From an uncultured Euryhalocaulis sp. (GTDB lineage: Bacteria > Pseudomonadota > Alphaproteobacteria > Caulobacterales > Maricaulaceae), in contig CAJXKJ010000029.1 of the NCBI GenBank assembly GCA_913055605.1, positions 1 to 35,405 of the forward strand: a DNA stretch of 35,405 nucleotides, in the 5' to 3' direction. The translations under genes were made by a program, and so were the position numbers. Shown one piece after another: positions 1 through 8,358 of this stretch. Position 1 is the first letter of the stretch. Each line of letters opens with the position of its first letter. The notes beneath the pieces were generated by a model. It had not been told where the DNA came from. It ran no database searches and saw nothing but the letters and a program-made list of their open reading frames with translations.

Positions 1-1
1 G

Positions 2-52
2 GTGATCGAGCCGCAGCCGACCGATCTTGTGGCCAGCCTGAAGGCGGCCTGA
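2..52 (+). CDS. 3' end of an unidentified gene
   Basis: An open frame enters from the left edge and ends at a TGA at 50-52, 31 bases before the next start codon. Only 16 residues are visible (ending LVASLKAA), with codon use like the neighbours. No family can be named from so little. The only argument that it is real is the frame and the spacing to the next gene on the same strand. Confidence 0.45.
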   Translation: MIEPQPTDLVASLKAA

Positions 53-83
53 CCGGACGCCGTACGGGCATTAGACTGGGGCG

Positions 84-902
84 ATGCGCGCATTCCGCCT
101 TGCCCTGGCCGCCCTGATCGTAACCGCGCTGGCCGCCGGCGCGGTGTGGCTGTCCTTGCCGCCGAAATATGTCGGCTGGGACCGGCTGCAGACCGGGGTG
201 GAGGTCCGCGCGCCGCAGGGCGCCGGACCGTTTCCGGCCGTGATCATGCTGCATGGATGCGGCGGGCGGCGGCCCTTTCTGGACACATACGCCGAGGCCG
301 CCGTCGAGGCGGGCGCCGCGGCCGTGATCCTGGACAGTTTCGCCCCGCGCGGCATGAGCCGCGCGCAGGCGGTGCTGTCGGTCTGTCTGGGCACGCGGCT
401 GCGCGGCGGGGCGCGGGCGCGCGACATCGACCTGGTGCTGGACAATCTGGACGACACACGGCTGGACATGGGGCGCGTGGCGCTGGCCGGCTGGTCGCAC
501 GGCGCCTGGAGCATCGCGGAGCTGCTGACCCGGGCGCCGGCCGAGCGCGGGGTGCGGTCGGCTTTCCTCGTCTATCCCTATTGCCGCTTCCCCGCCCGCT
601 GGCCCGGCCGCGAACCGGCGGAGGGCGTGACGGTGATGGCCGTGGTGCCGGACCTGGACGCGGTGGGGGATTCGGAGGCCTGCCGGGCCGCGCTGACGCG
701 CGCCGGGGCGGAGGTGGTGCGGGTGGAGGACGCCACCCACGCCTTCGAGGAGGACTACACAATTCCGTTCCCGTTCCGGCATAACGCGGACGCGTTTGCG
801 GCGAATGCCGCGCGGTTCGGCGATTTCCTGCGCGCGACGCTGACCGGACCTGCAGGCGCCGCGGCGGAAAACCCCCTCCCCAGCGTGAAACCGGACAGCT
901 AG
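84..902 (+). CDS. Dienelactone hydrolase-like alpha/beta hydrolase, membrane-anchored or exported
   Basis: A 272-residue alpha/beta-hydrolase of the dienelactone hydrolase (DLH) type. Residues 1-25 form a hydrophobic signal or anchor segment, so it probably acts in the periplasm or at the inner membrane. An HGCGG turn at 57-61 fits the oxyanion region, the nucleophile elbow is GWSHG with Ser138, and THAF with His219 fits the catalytic histidine; the acid is probably one of the Asp residues near 190-192. Classical DLH uses a cysteine nucleophile; this one has serine, as in many DLH-related esterases. The substrate cannot be told. The ATG at 84 follows a GGGG stretch and is the first start before the hydrophobic segment. 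It is followed after 45 bases by an unrelated exported protein. Confidence 0.8.
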   Translation: MRAFRLALAALIVTALAAGAVWLSLPPKYVGWDRLQTGVEVRAPQGAGPFPAVIMLHGCGGRRPFLDTYAEAAVEAGAAAVILDSFAPRGMSRAQAVLSVCLGTRLRGGARARDIDLVLDNLDDTRLDMGRVALAGWSHGAWSIAELLTRAPAERGVRSAFLVYPYCRFPARWPGREPAEGVTVMAVVPDLDAVGDSEACRAALTRAGAEVVRVEDATHAFEEDYTIPFPFRHNADAFAANAARFGDFLRATLTGPAGAAAENPLPSVKPDS

Positions 903-947
903 ATTCGCGCTTGTCTTCCCAGAAGCGACGAGGCGGGAGCATCATCC

Positions 948-1442
948 ATGGGCGCGACGACGGCGCTGAGACTTGCGTGCGGACTGGCGATGTCCGCAGG
1001 GCTGGCGGCGAGCGCGCTCGCCGCGCCGTCCCGGTCCGCCCGGCACGGCGACTGGGAAGTCTATCGCGACAATAGCGAGGGCGTGTGCTTCGCCGTGACG
1101 CGCCCGGTCGATTCCGCGCCGCAGGCCTTCGGCCATGGCGACGTCTATTTCCTGGTGTCCAGCTGGCGCGGCGGGCGCAAGGCGCAGCCGAGCTTCCATG
1201 CCGGCTATCCGCTGTCGGCCCTGCGCGCGCCGGTGATGGAAGTGGGGCCGGACGATTTCCGCTCCTATGCCGACGGAAACGACGCCTTCCTGCGCGACGA
1301 GGCGGAGCCGGAGCTGATCGACGCGATGCGCAAGGGCGCGGACATGCGCGTCGAGGCGCAGACCGAGGACGGAATCCGCGCGGCCTATGAATTCTCCCTG
1401 ATCGGGGTGACCGCCGCGATCCGCGATATCGAGGCGTGCTGA
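948..1442 (+). CDS. IalB-like (invasion-associated locus B family) exported protein
   Basis: A 164-residue protein with an N-terminal signal peptide (hydrophobic 8-25, probable cleavage after ALA near residue 25). The mature part starts with a GDWEVY segment followed by a CFA segment, the usual opening of IalB-family proteins, and ends in Cys, so one disulphide between the two cysteines of the mature part is likely. The family is widespread in alphaproteobacteria as small periplasmic proteins; the name comes from Bartonella, and no invasion role is implied here. A GGCGGGAG stretch lies a few bases before the ATG. It stands alone between the hydrolase and the TonB-like gene, and a hairpin follows its stop codon. 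Confidence 0.72.
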   Translation: MGATTALRLACGLAMSAGLAASALAAPSRSARHGDWEVYRDNSEGVCFAVTRPVDSAPQAFGHGDVYFLVSSWRGGRKAQPSFHAGYPLSALRAPVMEVGPDDFRSYADGNDAFLRDEAEPELIDAMRKGADMRVEAQTEDGIRAAYEFSLIGVTAAIRDIEAC

Positions 1443-1445
1443 CCG

Positions 1446-1473
1446 CAGCCGCCGTTCATGTTGGCGGCGGCTG
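1446..1473 (+). terminator. Weak hairpin after the IalB-like gene
   Basis: An 8-bp inverted repeat (CAGCCGCC at 1446-1453, GGCGGCTG at 1466-1473) with a 12-base loop starts four bases after the stop at 1442. No T-run follows, so it is only a candidate terminator. Confidence 0.35.
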
Positions 1474-1492
1474 ATTGGGGCATAATGGGCCG

Positions 1493-2233
1493 ATGAGCGG
1501 AACCGACGCCAAATCGCCGGAGGACGGCCCGAAATTCGGGCGGCGGCTGGCCCTGTTCGCGGCGGCCTCCGTTGTGCTGCACGTGGTTCTGCTGCTGCTG
1601 ACCCAGCTGGCGGGCCTGCGCCCGTTGCGCGAGCCCGAAGACACGATTCCGGTTCAGCTGGTGGAGCTGGAGCCGCCGCCGGAGCCCGAGCCGCCCCAGA
1701 TCGAACCCCCGCAGGCCGAGCCGCCCGAACCGGAAACGCCGGAGCCGCCAGAGCCTGAAGAGATCGCGCCGCCCGAGCCGCAGGACGAGATCGCCCCGCC
1801 CGAGCCCGAAGCGGCCGAGCCGCAGCGCGCCGAGGCGCCCGCGCCCGCCACCTCTTCCGAAGAGGACGAGGAGGAGGACGCAACAACGGACGGCGCCGGG
1901 GAGCCGCGCAACGCCGAGGTCATTCCCGGCATCCGCTTCAATCGCGGCTTCAATTCGGCGCTGGCCTGGTTCGGCCATGCGGTGGAGTGCGCCTCGATCG
2001 AGCTGCGCTATGAGGAATATTGCGCCGATGTCGGCCCGGTCTATCTGGCGGAAAACCAGCCGCGCCTGGCGCCGGAGGCCGAGCGCGCCTATCGCGAGAT
2101 GATGGCCCGGCGGAACCGGCTGGATAACGCCACCATCCCCGACGCCACAACCTGCGACACCGTCAGCGACAATCTGGCCGAGAGCAGCTGCATCCCCGAC
2201 AGCGGGCCGCGGCTGCGCGACCTGCTGGAATAG
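1493..2233 (+). CDS. TonB-like single-pass protein with Pro/Glu-rich linker and unknown C-terminal domain
   Basis: A 246-residue protein with a basic N-terminus (KFGRR near 14-18), one transmembrane helix (about 19-40), then a roughly 70-residue linker of repeated PPEPE/EPPEPE units, an acidic stretch (EEDEEEDA), and a C-terminal domain of about 100 residues with four cysteines. The first two thirds look like TonB or TolA: inner-membrane anchor plus periplasm-spanning stiff linker. The C-terminal part shows no recognisable TonB_C motif. It could be a TonB variant or another envelope-spanning protein. A TTG at 1475 would add six residues; I prefer the ATG at 1493 because the added residues look like untranslated sequence. 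It is separated from rlmN by 67 bases. Confidence 0.65.
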   Translation: MSGTDAKSPEDGPKFGRRLALFAAASVVLHVVLLLLTQLAGLRPLREPEDTIPVQLVELEPPPEPEPPQIEPPQAEPPEPETPEPPEPEEIAPPEPQDEIAPPEPEAAEPQRAEAPAPATSSEEDEEEDATTDGAGEPRNAEVIPGIRFNRGFNSALAWFGHAVECASIELRYEEYCADVGPVYLAENQPRLAPEAERAYREMMARRNRLDNATIPDATTCDTVSDNLAESSCIPDSGPRLRDLLE

Positions 2234-2300
2234 CGGCGCTGAGGCCCGGCAGCCGCGCCGTCTGGACGGAAAGCCGGGAAAGCGCCATCTAGGGCGGACC

Positions 2301-3473
2301 ATGACAGCCTTGGACCTCTCTTTGCCCGCCGCATCCGCGGCGGACGCCGCGCCGCAGGCGAAAAGCCTGATCGGCCTGACGCGCGAGGGGCTGCGCGCGG
2401 CGCTGATCGAGAGCGGGCTGGTGGACGAGAAGAAGGCGCGGATGCGCGCCGACCAGCTGTGGCGCTGGATCTATCATTACGGCGTCACCGACTTCGCCGA
2501 CATGACCGATGTGGGCAAGGAGCTGCGCGGCCGGCTGGCCGAGCGGTTCACGCTGGCCCGGCCGGAACTGGCCGACAAACAGGTCAGCAATGACGGCACG
2601 GTGAAATTCCTGATCCGCTTCGCGCCCGGCGTGGAGGCCGAGAGCGTGTTCATCCCCGATGTCGGCAAGGCCGGGGCGCTGTGCGTGTCGTCCCAGGTGG
2701 GCTGCACGCTGAACTGCACGTTTTGCCATACCGGCACGCAGGCGCTGGTGCGCAATCTGACGGCCGAGGAGATCGTGGCCCAGGTGATGGTGGCGCGCGA
2801 TCATCTGGAGGAATGGCCGACCAGCAACGAGAACCGCCGCCTGACCAACATCGTGTTCATGGGCATGGGCGAGCCGCTGTACAATCTGGACCAGGTCGAC
2901 AACGCCATCGCGGTGATCGCGGACGGCGACGGCCTGTCCATCAGCCGCCGGCGCATCACCGTGTCCACCGCGGGCGTGGTTCCGAAAATTCCGGAACTGG
3001 GCGAGCGCACCTCCGCCATGCTGGCGATCAGCCTGCACGCCACCAATGACGACCTGCGCAACGAGCTCGTCCCGCTGAACAAGAAGTATCCGATTGCGGA
3101 GCTGTTCGCGGCGATCCGCGCCTATCCCGGCCTCGGCAACGCGCGCCGGGTGACGTTCGAATACGTCATGCTGAAGGGCGTGAACGACAGCGAGGCGGAG
3201 GCCAAGGCGCTGGTCCAGCTGCTGAAGGGCGTGCCGGCCAAGATCAATCTGATCCCGTTCAATCCCTGGCCCGACAGCCCCTATGAATGCAGCGACTGGG
3301 ACACGATCGAGGCGTTCGCGGAGGTGCTGAACCGCGGCGGCTACGCCAGCCCGATCCGCACACCGCGCGGCCGCGACATCCTGGCCGCCTGCGGCCAGCT
3401 GCGCAGCGAGTCGAAAAAGCTTCGCGCCAGCGAGCGCAGGAAAGCAGAGCAGGACGCGGCCAATCCCGGCTAG
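2301..3473 (+). CDS. rlmN: Dual-specificity rRNA/tRNA adenine-C2 methyltransferase RlmN
   Basis: RlmN methylates C2 of A2503 in 23S rRNA and A37 in some tRNAs, a radical-SAM reaction that supports translational accuracy in the cytoplasm. The 390-residue length fits the family. The radical-SAM cysteines CTLNCTFC lie at 135, 139 and 142; Cys128, seven residues earlier, and Cys363 in the LAACGQL segment match the two catalytic cysteines of the E. coli enzyme (C118 and C355) in position. MGMGEPL at 186-192 and ISLHA near 242 are further family motifs. The N-terminal 20 residues are Ala-rich and variable. The ATG at 2301 gives the only start before the conserved N-terminal domain. It is followed by two small plus-strand genes, without obvious functional connection. 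Confidence 0.96.
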   Translation: MTALDLSLPAASAADAAPQAKSLIGLTREGLRAALIESGLVDEKKARMRADQLWRWIYHYGVTDFADMTDVGKELRGRLAERFTLARPELADKQVSNDGTVKFLIRFAPGVEAESVFIPDVGKAGALCVSSQVGCTLNCTFCHTGTQALVRNLTAEEIVAQVMVARDHLEEWPTSNENRRLTNIVFMGMGEPLYNLDQVDNAIAVIADGDGLSISRRRITVSTAGVVPKIPELGERTSAMLAISLHATNDDLRNELVPLNKKYPIAELFAAIRAYPGLGNARRVTFEYVMLKGVNDSEAEAKALVQLLKGVPAKINLIPFNPWPDSPYECSDWDTIEAFAEVLNRGGYASPIRTPRGRDILAACGQLRSESKKLRASERRKAEQDAANPG

Positions 3474-3506
3474 AACCGGGCGGCGCGCAACAGGCAGGGG
3501 AGCGTC

Positions 3507-3827
3507 ATGATCGCCGTTCTGTACCGCTGGAAAATCCGGCCCGGCAAAGAAGCCGAATTCGTGGACGCCTGGGCGAAGGCGACCCGGCGCACCCAGCATT
3601 TCTGCGGCTCCTACGGATCGCGCCTGCACCAGAGCCAGGACGGGATTTACTGGGCCTATGCGCGCTGGCCCAGCCTGCAGGCGCGCGCCGAATGCCCCGC
3701 CAAGCTGATGAAAGAGGATTTCAGCAGTTTCCAGGCGATGCAGGCCTGTATCGAGGAACAGTACGAAGAGACCGTGCTGGCGCTGAAAGAGGATTTGCTG
3801 GTCGAGCCGCCGCGCGGCGGCGCCTGA
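3507..3827 (+). CDS. Antibiotic biosynthesis monooxygenase (ABM)-domain protein
   Basis: A 106-residue protein with the ferredoxin-like ABM fold signature: it starts IAVLYRWKIRPGKE, has GSYGSRLHQSQDG in the middle and a Trp-rich YWAYARW segment, and a C-terminal helix rich in Glu. Family members are small dimeric cytoplasmic proteins; some are quinol monooxygenases or haem-degrading enzymes, and many have no known activity. No haem ligand can be assigned. An AGGGGAG ribosome-binding site ends about four bases before the ATG. Its stop lies two bases before the ATG of the acetyltransferase gene, so the two are probably co-transcribed. Confidence 0.75.
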   Translation: MIAVLYRWKIRPGKEAEFVDAWAKATRRTQHFCGSYGSRLHQSQDGIYWAYARWPSLQARAECPAKLMKEDFSSFQAMQACIEEQYEETVLALKEDLLVEPPRGGA

Positions 3828-3829
3828 GA

Positions 3830-4375
3830 ATGCCCCTTCCCCCGCCAGAGACGATCGTAACCCGGCGTCTGACCCTGCGCCCGCTGCGGGAGGACGACGC
3901 CGGGGCGATGCACGCGGCGTTCGGCGACCCGGACTGCGTTGTCTATTGGTGGCGGGGCGCGCATGAGAGCCTGGACGAGACGCGCAAAATGGTCGGCGAA
4001 AACGCGACCAGCACGACATACCGCACCTGGGCGATCACCGAGCCGGACGGGCCGGACGCGGACCAGGCGCTGGGCTGGGTGACGCTGGTGGATGTGCGCC
4101 CGGACGTGGCCAATATCGGCTATATCCTGCGCCGCGACCGCTGGGGCCGGGGCTATATGACAGAGGCCGCCGGCGCGGTCGCCGCGCACGGCTTCGACAA
4201 GCTGGGCCTGCAGCGGATCGGCGCGGACGTCGATCCGGACAACGCCGCCTCGATCGGCGTGCTGGAGGCGCTGGGCTTTGCGCGCGAGGGCCATTTGCGC
4301 GCGGCGTGGAAGACCCATCTGGGCCCGCGCGACAGCGTCATCTTCGGCAAGGTCCGCGCAGGCCTCGGCGACTGA
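3830..4375 (+). CDS. GNAT family N-acetyltransferase, RimJ/RimL type
   Basis: A 181-residue GNAT enzyme. It opens with ETIVTRRLTLRPLREDDA, the usual start of RimJ/RimL-like acetyltransferases, has the acetyl-CoA loop region RRDRWGRGYMTEA (Gly-rich pyrophosphate-binding turn) and the family helix NAASIGVLEALGF that follows the Asn of motif B. Such proteins acetylate amino groups of proteins or small molecules with acetyl-CoA; the acceptor here is unknown. The start at 3830 lies two bases after the stop of the ABM gene, which implies translational coupling. A longer frame runs upstream but it only reads through rlmN and the ABM gene out of phase. Confidence 0.85.
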   Translation: MPLPPPETIVTRRLTLRPLREDDAGAMHAAFGDPDCVVYWWRGAHESLDETRKMVGENATSTTYRTWAITEPDGPDADQALGWVTLVDVRPDVANIGYILRRDRWGRGYMTEAAGAVAAHGFDKLGLQRIGADVDPDNAASIGVLEALGFAREGHLRAAWKTHLGPRDSVIFGKVRAGLGD

Positions 4376-4437
4376 GTCCGGGGCGGAACGCTCCGCTTTC
4401 CGCGCCCGTTTTCCCCTCAATCAAGAGGGAGAGACCA

Positions 4438-4752
4438 ATGACCCAGCAGACCAGGACCCAGCGCCGCACCGAACGCGAGACCGGCGACGAAGACCCCTTC
4501 ACCGGCGAGGCCGGCCAGCCGACCACGCGCGAGGAGATGCTGCGCGAGGGCGCGGCGGCCGAGGCGCCGGACGCAGACGTCACCGATCCGGACATGGTGG
4601 GCACGCGCGCTGGCGGCCACGCCGCGCAGAGCGTCGGCAGCCGCCATCAGGCGCAGGAGGCCGAGGGACGCGGCCATGGCCGCTATCACAAGGCCGACGA
4701 AAAACCGTGGGAGGACCGGACCCCGCCGAAAAAAGCGCGGGACGCGCGCTAA
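4438..4752 (+). CDS. Small, highly charged hypothetical protein
   Basis: A 104-residue hydrophilic protein without transmembrane or signal segments, rich in Glu, Arg, Asp, Gly and Ala, probably disordered. I do not recognise a named family. The ATG at 4438 is preceded by AGAGGGAGAG at a good distance, a strong ribosome-binding site, and it supports this start over upstream in-frame codons that lie inside the acetyltransferase gene. Its TAA (4750-4752) shares the four bases CTAA with the stop of the convergent adenosyltransferase gene. Confidence 0.7.
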   Translation: MTQQTRTQRRTERETGDEDPFTGEAGQPTTREEMLREGAAAEAPDADVTDPDMVGTRAGGHAAQSVGSRHQAQEAEGRGHGRYHKADEKPWEDRTPPKKARDAR

Positions 4753-5318
4753 CGCTCTCCGCCCGGAACCCAGAGCAGATCGGCCGCGCCGCCATCATTG
4801 GCGGCGCGCGCCATGACGAAGAGCAGGTCGGACAGCCGGTTCAGATAGATCGCCGGCTCCGGCCCGCCTCCCGCGCCAGAGTCCGCGCCGGACTCGCGCG
4901 CGGCGATCACCGCCCGCTCCGCCCGCCGCGCCAGCGCGCGCGCCATATGCAGGCGCGCCGCCGCCTCCGTCCCGCCGGGCAGGATGAAGGAGCTGAGCGG
5001 CTCCAGGTCCGCGTTCACCGCGTCGATTTGCGTTTCCAGCCAGCGCGTCTGGTCCGGCGTGACGCGCAGCGCGCCTTCGGTCTCCGCCGGCGTGGCGAGG
5101 TCCGCGCCCAGATCGAACAGATCGTTCTGCACCCGTTTCAGGATGTCCGACGGCGCGCCATCCAGCGCGGCGCGGGCCAGGCCGATTGCGCAATTGGCCT
5201 CGTCCACCGCGCCGATCGCCGCCATCAAAGGCGCGGCTTTGGACACGCGCTCGGTCCCCACGATGCCGGTCGTGCCGTCATCGCCGGTGCGGGTGTAGAT
5301 TTTGGTGAGCTTCACCAT
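4749..5318 (-). CDS. Cob(I)yrinic acid a,c-diamide adenosyltransferase, PduO type
   Basis: A 189-residue PduO-type ATP:cob(I)alamin adenosyltransferase. It transfers the adenosyl group of ATP to reduced cobalamin to make adenosylcobalamin, the cofactor of enzymes such as methylmalonyl-CoA mutase. The N-terminal ATP-binding motif is KIYTRTGDDGTTGIV (about 5-19), followed by the AIGAVDEANCAIGLAR helix and a later RRAERAV segment, all hallmarks of the PduO fold; length is normal. It lies 39 bases downstream of the HIG1 gene on the same strand, so the two probably form one operon. There is no room for a cobalamin riboswitch between them. This gene pair is often seen near etfBA in alphaproteobacteria. 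Confidence 0.94.
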   Translation of the reverse strand: MVKLTKIYTRTGDDGTTGIVGTERVSKAAPLMAAIGAVDEANCAIGLARAALDGAPSDILKRVQNDLFDLGADLATPAETEGALRVTPDQTRWLETQIDAVNADLEPLSSFILPGGTEAAARLHMARALARRAERAVIAARESGADSGAGGGPEPAIYLNRLSDLLFVMARAANDGGAADLLWVPGGER

Positions 5319-5357
5319 GGGCGCGAGTGTGCCCGAAATCGCAGGCCCGTGCGAAGC

Positions 5358-5555
5358 CTAGCCGCCGCGCTTCAGCCAGAAGGCGACCACCAGGATGACG
5401 ATGGCCACGGCCTGCAGCGCCACGCGCAGGCGCATCAGCTTGTTGGAGTGCGAGCGCGCATACTGGCCGCCCTTCATCAGCGAATAGATGCCGAAGCCGA
5501 GCGTGATCGCGACGGCGGCGAGCGCGACGGCGAGGGCGATATCGATAGGGGCCAT
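5358..5555 (-). CDS. HIG1-domain twin-transmembrane protein
   Basis: A 65-residue membrane protein with two helices (about 5-26 and 44-61) around a short basic loop. The loop and second helix read NKLMRLRVALQAVAI, the core of the HIG_1_N domain (hypoxia-induced gene 1 family); bacterial members are often named twin transmembrane protein. Mitochondrial relatives help assemble or tune respiratory complexes; the bacterial role is not established. The ATG at 5555 is the natural start before the first helix. It leads the two-gene operon with the adenosyltransferase. Confidence 0.85.
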   Translation of the reverse strand: MAPIDIALAVALAAVAITLGFGIYSLMKGGQYARSHSNKLMRLRVALQAVAIVILVVAFWLKRGG

Positions 5556-5638
5556 GGACCTGTCCTGATAGCGTGCAGGGGGTTTACGCGCGGCGCGGCC
5601 CGGCGTCGAGGCGGCAAAACCGCGCTATGGTGGCGGCC

Positions 5639-6328
5639 ATGATCTCTGTCGTGATCCCGACGCTGAACGCCGAGGCGGGGCTGGGCCGGACGCTGGACTC
5701 CCTGTCCAGCCACCGAGTCGAAGAGATCATTGTCGCCGACGGCGGGTCCGCCGACGGCACCTGCGCGCTGGCGACCTCGCGCGGGGCGCGGCTGGTGATC
5801 GGCGCGCCGGGGCGCGGCCCGCAACAGCGCGCCGGCGCCGCCGCGGCGCGCGCGCCTTACCTCCTGTTCCTGCACGCCGACACAGCGCTGGAGGCCGGAT
5901 GGTGCGAGGAGGCGGCGGCCTTCATCGCCGCGCCGGGCGCCGGGGAACGGGCGGCGGCCTTCCGCTTCGCGCTGGACGATGCGGACTGGCGCGCGCGGGT
6001 GCTGGAGCGGGCGGTGGCGGCGCGCTGCGCCCTGTTCGCCCTGCCCTATGGCGATCAGGGCCTGCTGATCTCCCGCAATTTCTATGAGGCGCTGGGCGGC
6101 CACGAGCCGGCCCCGCTGTTCGAGGACGTCGCGCTGGCGCGCCGCATCGGCAAGGCGCGCATGACGATGCTGGCCTCCCGCGCGGTGACCAGCGCGGACG
6201 CCTGGCGCCGCGCCGGCTACGGCCGGGCGAGCGCGCGCAATCTGGTGCTGCTGTCGCGCTATCTGGCGGGGGCGGACCCGGCGAAGCTGGCCGAATCCTA
6301 TCGCAGGTGGGAGCGGACCGGCGCCTAG
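5639..6328 (+). CDS. GT2-family glycosyltransferase, TIGR04283 (arsenosugar-type) subfamily
   Basis: A 229-residue glycosyltransferase with GT-A fold: ISVVIPTLNAEAGL at the N-terminus, the nucleotide-binding EIIVADGGSADGT and the metal-binding region LFLHADT. The combination with RGPQQRAGA, LPYGDQGLLISR and FEDVALARRI is the pattern of the subfamily often called arsenosugar biosynthesis glycosyltransferase. No arsS or other arsenosugar gene lies nearby, so the acceptor is uncertain. The start is ambiguous: ATG at 5627 and 5639 (and a GTG at 5573) are in frame; 5639 places the conserved beta strand right at the N-terminus and is preferred. The stop shares the bases CTAG with the convergent PBP gene. 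Confidence 0.82.
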   Translation: MISVVIPTLNAEAGLGRTLDSLSSHRVEEIIVADGGSADGTCALATSRGARLVIGAPGRGPQQRAGAAAARAPYLLFLHADTALEAGWCEEAAAFIAAPGAGERAAAFRFALDDADWRARVLERAVAARCALFALPYGDQGLLISRNFYEALGGHEPAPLFEDVALARRIGKARMTMLASRAVTSADAWRRAGYGRASARNLVLLSRYLAGADPAKLAESYRRWERTGA

Positions 6329-8295
6329 TTGGCGACGCGGGCGATCAGCGCGCCCAGCGGATCGTCCTCCGCCGCGGTCTGGACCGGCGCCTGGTCTTCG
6401 ACCTCCGCCACCGGGTCCATTTCCGGCGCGGCCGGATCGGGCGCCGCGGTGGGGCGGTAGCCGGCATAGGGATCGACCTGGAAGGACGGCGCCGGCGCCA
6501 CGAAATCCCGCCAGATTTCGGCCGGCAGGGTGCCGCCGGTGATCTTTTGCATCGGCTTGAAATCGTCGTTTCCGACCCAGACCAGCGCGGTCAGCCCGTC
6601 GGCGAAGCCGGCGAACCAGGCGTCGCGGAAATTGTCGGTCGTGCCGGTCTTGCCGCCGATGTCGCGCCCCTCGATCGCTGCGCGGCGGCCGGTGCCGCGG
6701 CGCACCACGCCGCGCATCAGATCGGTCATCACCGCCCAGGTTTCGGGGTCCATGGCGCGCCCCGGTCCCGACCCGCGCCGCTCATAGACCACCTCGCCCT
6801 CCGGCGTGCGGATGCGGACGACGCCATGGGCGAACACGCCCTGGCCCCTGTTTGCGAAGGGGGCGTAGGCGGCGGCCAGCTCCAGCGGCGTGACCTCCTG
6901 CGCGCCCAGCGCCAGCGCGCCTTCGTTGCGCAGCGGCGAAGTAATGCCCATGCGGCGCGCGGTCTTCGCCACCGTGGCGATCCCGGCCTCCTGCGCCAGG
7001 CGCACCGCGACGGCGTTGGAGGATTGTTCGAAGGCGCGGCGGACCGTGATCTCGCCCTCATATTTGTCGTTATAGTTGCCGGGCGCGTAGTCGCCGATGC
7101 GCACCGGGGCGTCCATGCGCCGGTCGCCCGGGCGCACGCCGCGCTCCACCGCCGTCAGATAGACGAAGGGCTTGAAGGACGAGCCCGGCTGGCGCCGAGC
7201 CTGGGAGATGCGGTTGAACTGGCTCTGGTCGTAGGACCGCCCGCCGGCCATCGCCATCACCCCGCCGGCGGGATCCAGCGCCACGGCGGCGCCCTGGGTC
7301 GCCCCGGCCTCGGCGGCCTCCGTATCCAGATGCGCTTTCAGGGCGGCCTCGGCGGCGCGCTGCAGGTTCAGGTCCAGCGTCGTCTCCACGATCAGGTCGC
7401 GGTCGACCTTGCCGATCAGCTCGCTCAGCTGAACGTCCAGCCAGTCCATGAAATAATAGGCGCTGGAGGCGCCGGCGGCGCGCGCCACCACGATCGGGCT
7501 GGCGAAGGCGGCGTCGCGTTCGTCCGGCGTGATCTCCCGCGCCTCCACCATCACGTCCAGCACAACGGTCGCCCGGCCCTCTGCCCGGCGCACGTCGGAG
7601 GACGGGTTGTAGCGGGACGGCGCCTTCAGGAGCCCGGCCAGCAGCGCGGCCTCGCCCAGGCTGACCTCGCTGGCCGACTTGCCGAAATAGCGGCGGGAGG
7701 CGGCCTCCACCCCCCAGGCGCCGGAGCCGAAATAGACGCTGTTCAGATACAGCTCCAGGATCTCGTCCTTGGTGAAGCGCCGCTCCAGCTGCAGGGCCAG
7801 CACGGCCTCCTGCGCCTTGCGCTTCATCGTGCGCTCGTTTGTCAGGAACAGGTTCTTGGCGAGCTGCTGGGTGATGGTGGAGCCGCCCTGCACCACCGTG
7901 CCGGCGCGCGCATTGGCGATGGCCGCGCGCGCGATGCCGAACGGGTCGACGCCCGGGTGGTAATAGAATTTGCGGTCTTCCACCGCGATCACAGCGCGCG
8001 GCAGATAATGCGGCAGCTCGTTGATGCGCATGGCGCGGCCCTGCTGGTCGCCGCGCCGGCCGATCAGCTCCCCGTATCTGTCCAGATAGGTGACGCTGGG
8101 CGCGCGCTCGGCGGTCTGCAGGCCGGACAGGTCCGGCAGGTCGCGCCCCGCCCAGAGCAGGAAGCCGCAGCCCGCGATCCCGATCCAGACCACCAGAATG
8201 GCGAACAGGACCAGAAGGCCGCCGCCCCGCCGTTTTTTCGGCCGGGGCCGGGCGCGGCCTTGCGATGAGCCGCCGCGTTTTGTGCTGCGCGCCAT
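6325..8295 (-). CDS. Bifunctional penicillin-binding protein 1A-type peptidoglycan synthase
   Basis: A 656-residue class A PBP that polymerises glycan strands from lipid II and cross-links peptides in the periplasm. It has a basic cytoplasmic tail, one membrane anchor (about 27-49), a GT51 transglycosylase domain with the catalytic EDRKFYYHPGVD motif (Glu106) and GGSTITQQLAKN (137-148), and a transpeptidase domain with SxxK in PGSSFKP (Ser372, Lys375), SSN (425-427) and KTGTT (549-553). The C-terminal 60 residues are Pro/Asp/Glu-rich and likely disordered. It is shorter than E. coli PBP1A because it lacks the extra OB-type insertion. It is divergent from etfBA; the shared 218-bp region holds a 14-bp inverted repeat and a CtrA-like box. 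Its stop overlaps the convergent glycosyltransferase stop by four bases. Confidence 0.95.
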   Translation of the reverse strand: MARSTKRGGSSQGRARPRPKKRRGGGLLVLFAILVVWIGIAGCGFLLWAGRDLPDLSGLQTAERAPSVTYLDRYGELIGRRGDQQGRAMRINELPHYLPRAVIAVEDRKFYYHPGVDPFGIARAAIANARAGTVVQGGSTITQQLAKNLFLTNERTMKRKAQEAVLALQLERRFTKDEILELYLNSVYFGSGAWGVEAASRRYFGKSASEVSLGEAALLAGLLKAPSRYNPSSDVRRAEGRATVVLDVMVEAREITPDERDAAFASPIVVARAAGASSAYYFMDWLDVQLSELIGKVDRDLIVETTLDLNLQRAAEAALKAHLDTEAAEAGATQGAAVALDPAGGVMAMAGGRSYDQSQFNRISQARRQPGSSFKPFVYLTAVERGVRPGDRRMDAPVRIGDYAPGNYNDKYEGEITVRRAFEQSSNAVAVRLAQEAGIATVAKTARRMGITSPLRNEGALALGAQEVTPLELAAAYAPFANRGQGVFAHGVVRIRTPEGEVVYERRGSGPGRAMDPETWAVMTDLMRGVVRRGTGRRAAIEGRDIGGKTGTTDNFRDAWFAGFADGLTALVWVGNDDFKPMQKITGGTLPAEIWRDFVAPAPSFQVDPYAGYRPTAAPDPAAPEMDPVAEVEDQAPVQTAAEDDPLGALIARVAN

Positions 8296-8343
8296 GGGTC
8301 CGGACCTTTGCGAAAAGCCGTCCCATCCAATGGCCAGTTACGG

Positions 8344-8358
8344 TTAAGAACGCGTCAA
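8344..8358. promoter_or_regulatory. CtrA-like box (TTAA-N7-TCAA)
   Basis: TTAA at 8344-8347 and TCAA at 8355-8358 are separated by exactly seven bases, matching seven of eight defined positions of the CtrA consensus TTAA-N7-TTAA. It lies about 50 bp upstream of the PBP start codon. A GATTC (GANTC, the CcrM methylation motif) lies at 8416-8420 in the same region. A single match can arise by chance, so this is a candidate. Confidence 0.4.

Noticed and set aside
1660-1850. Repetitive CCGGAGCC/GAGCCG stretch, possible tandem DNA repeat or array
   Set aside because: It is explained by coding of the PPEPE linker in the TonB-like protein; units are irregular and there is no repeat-spacer structure.
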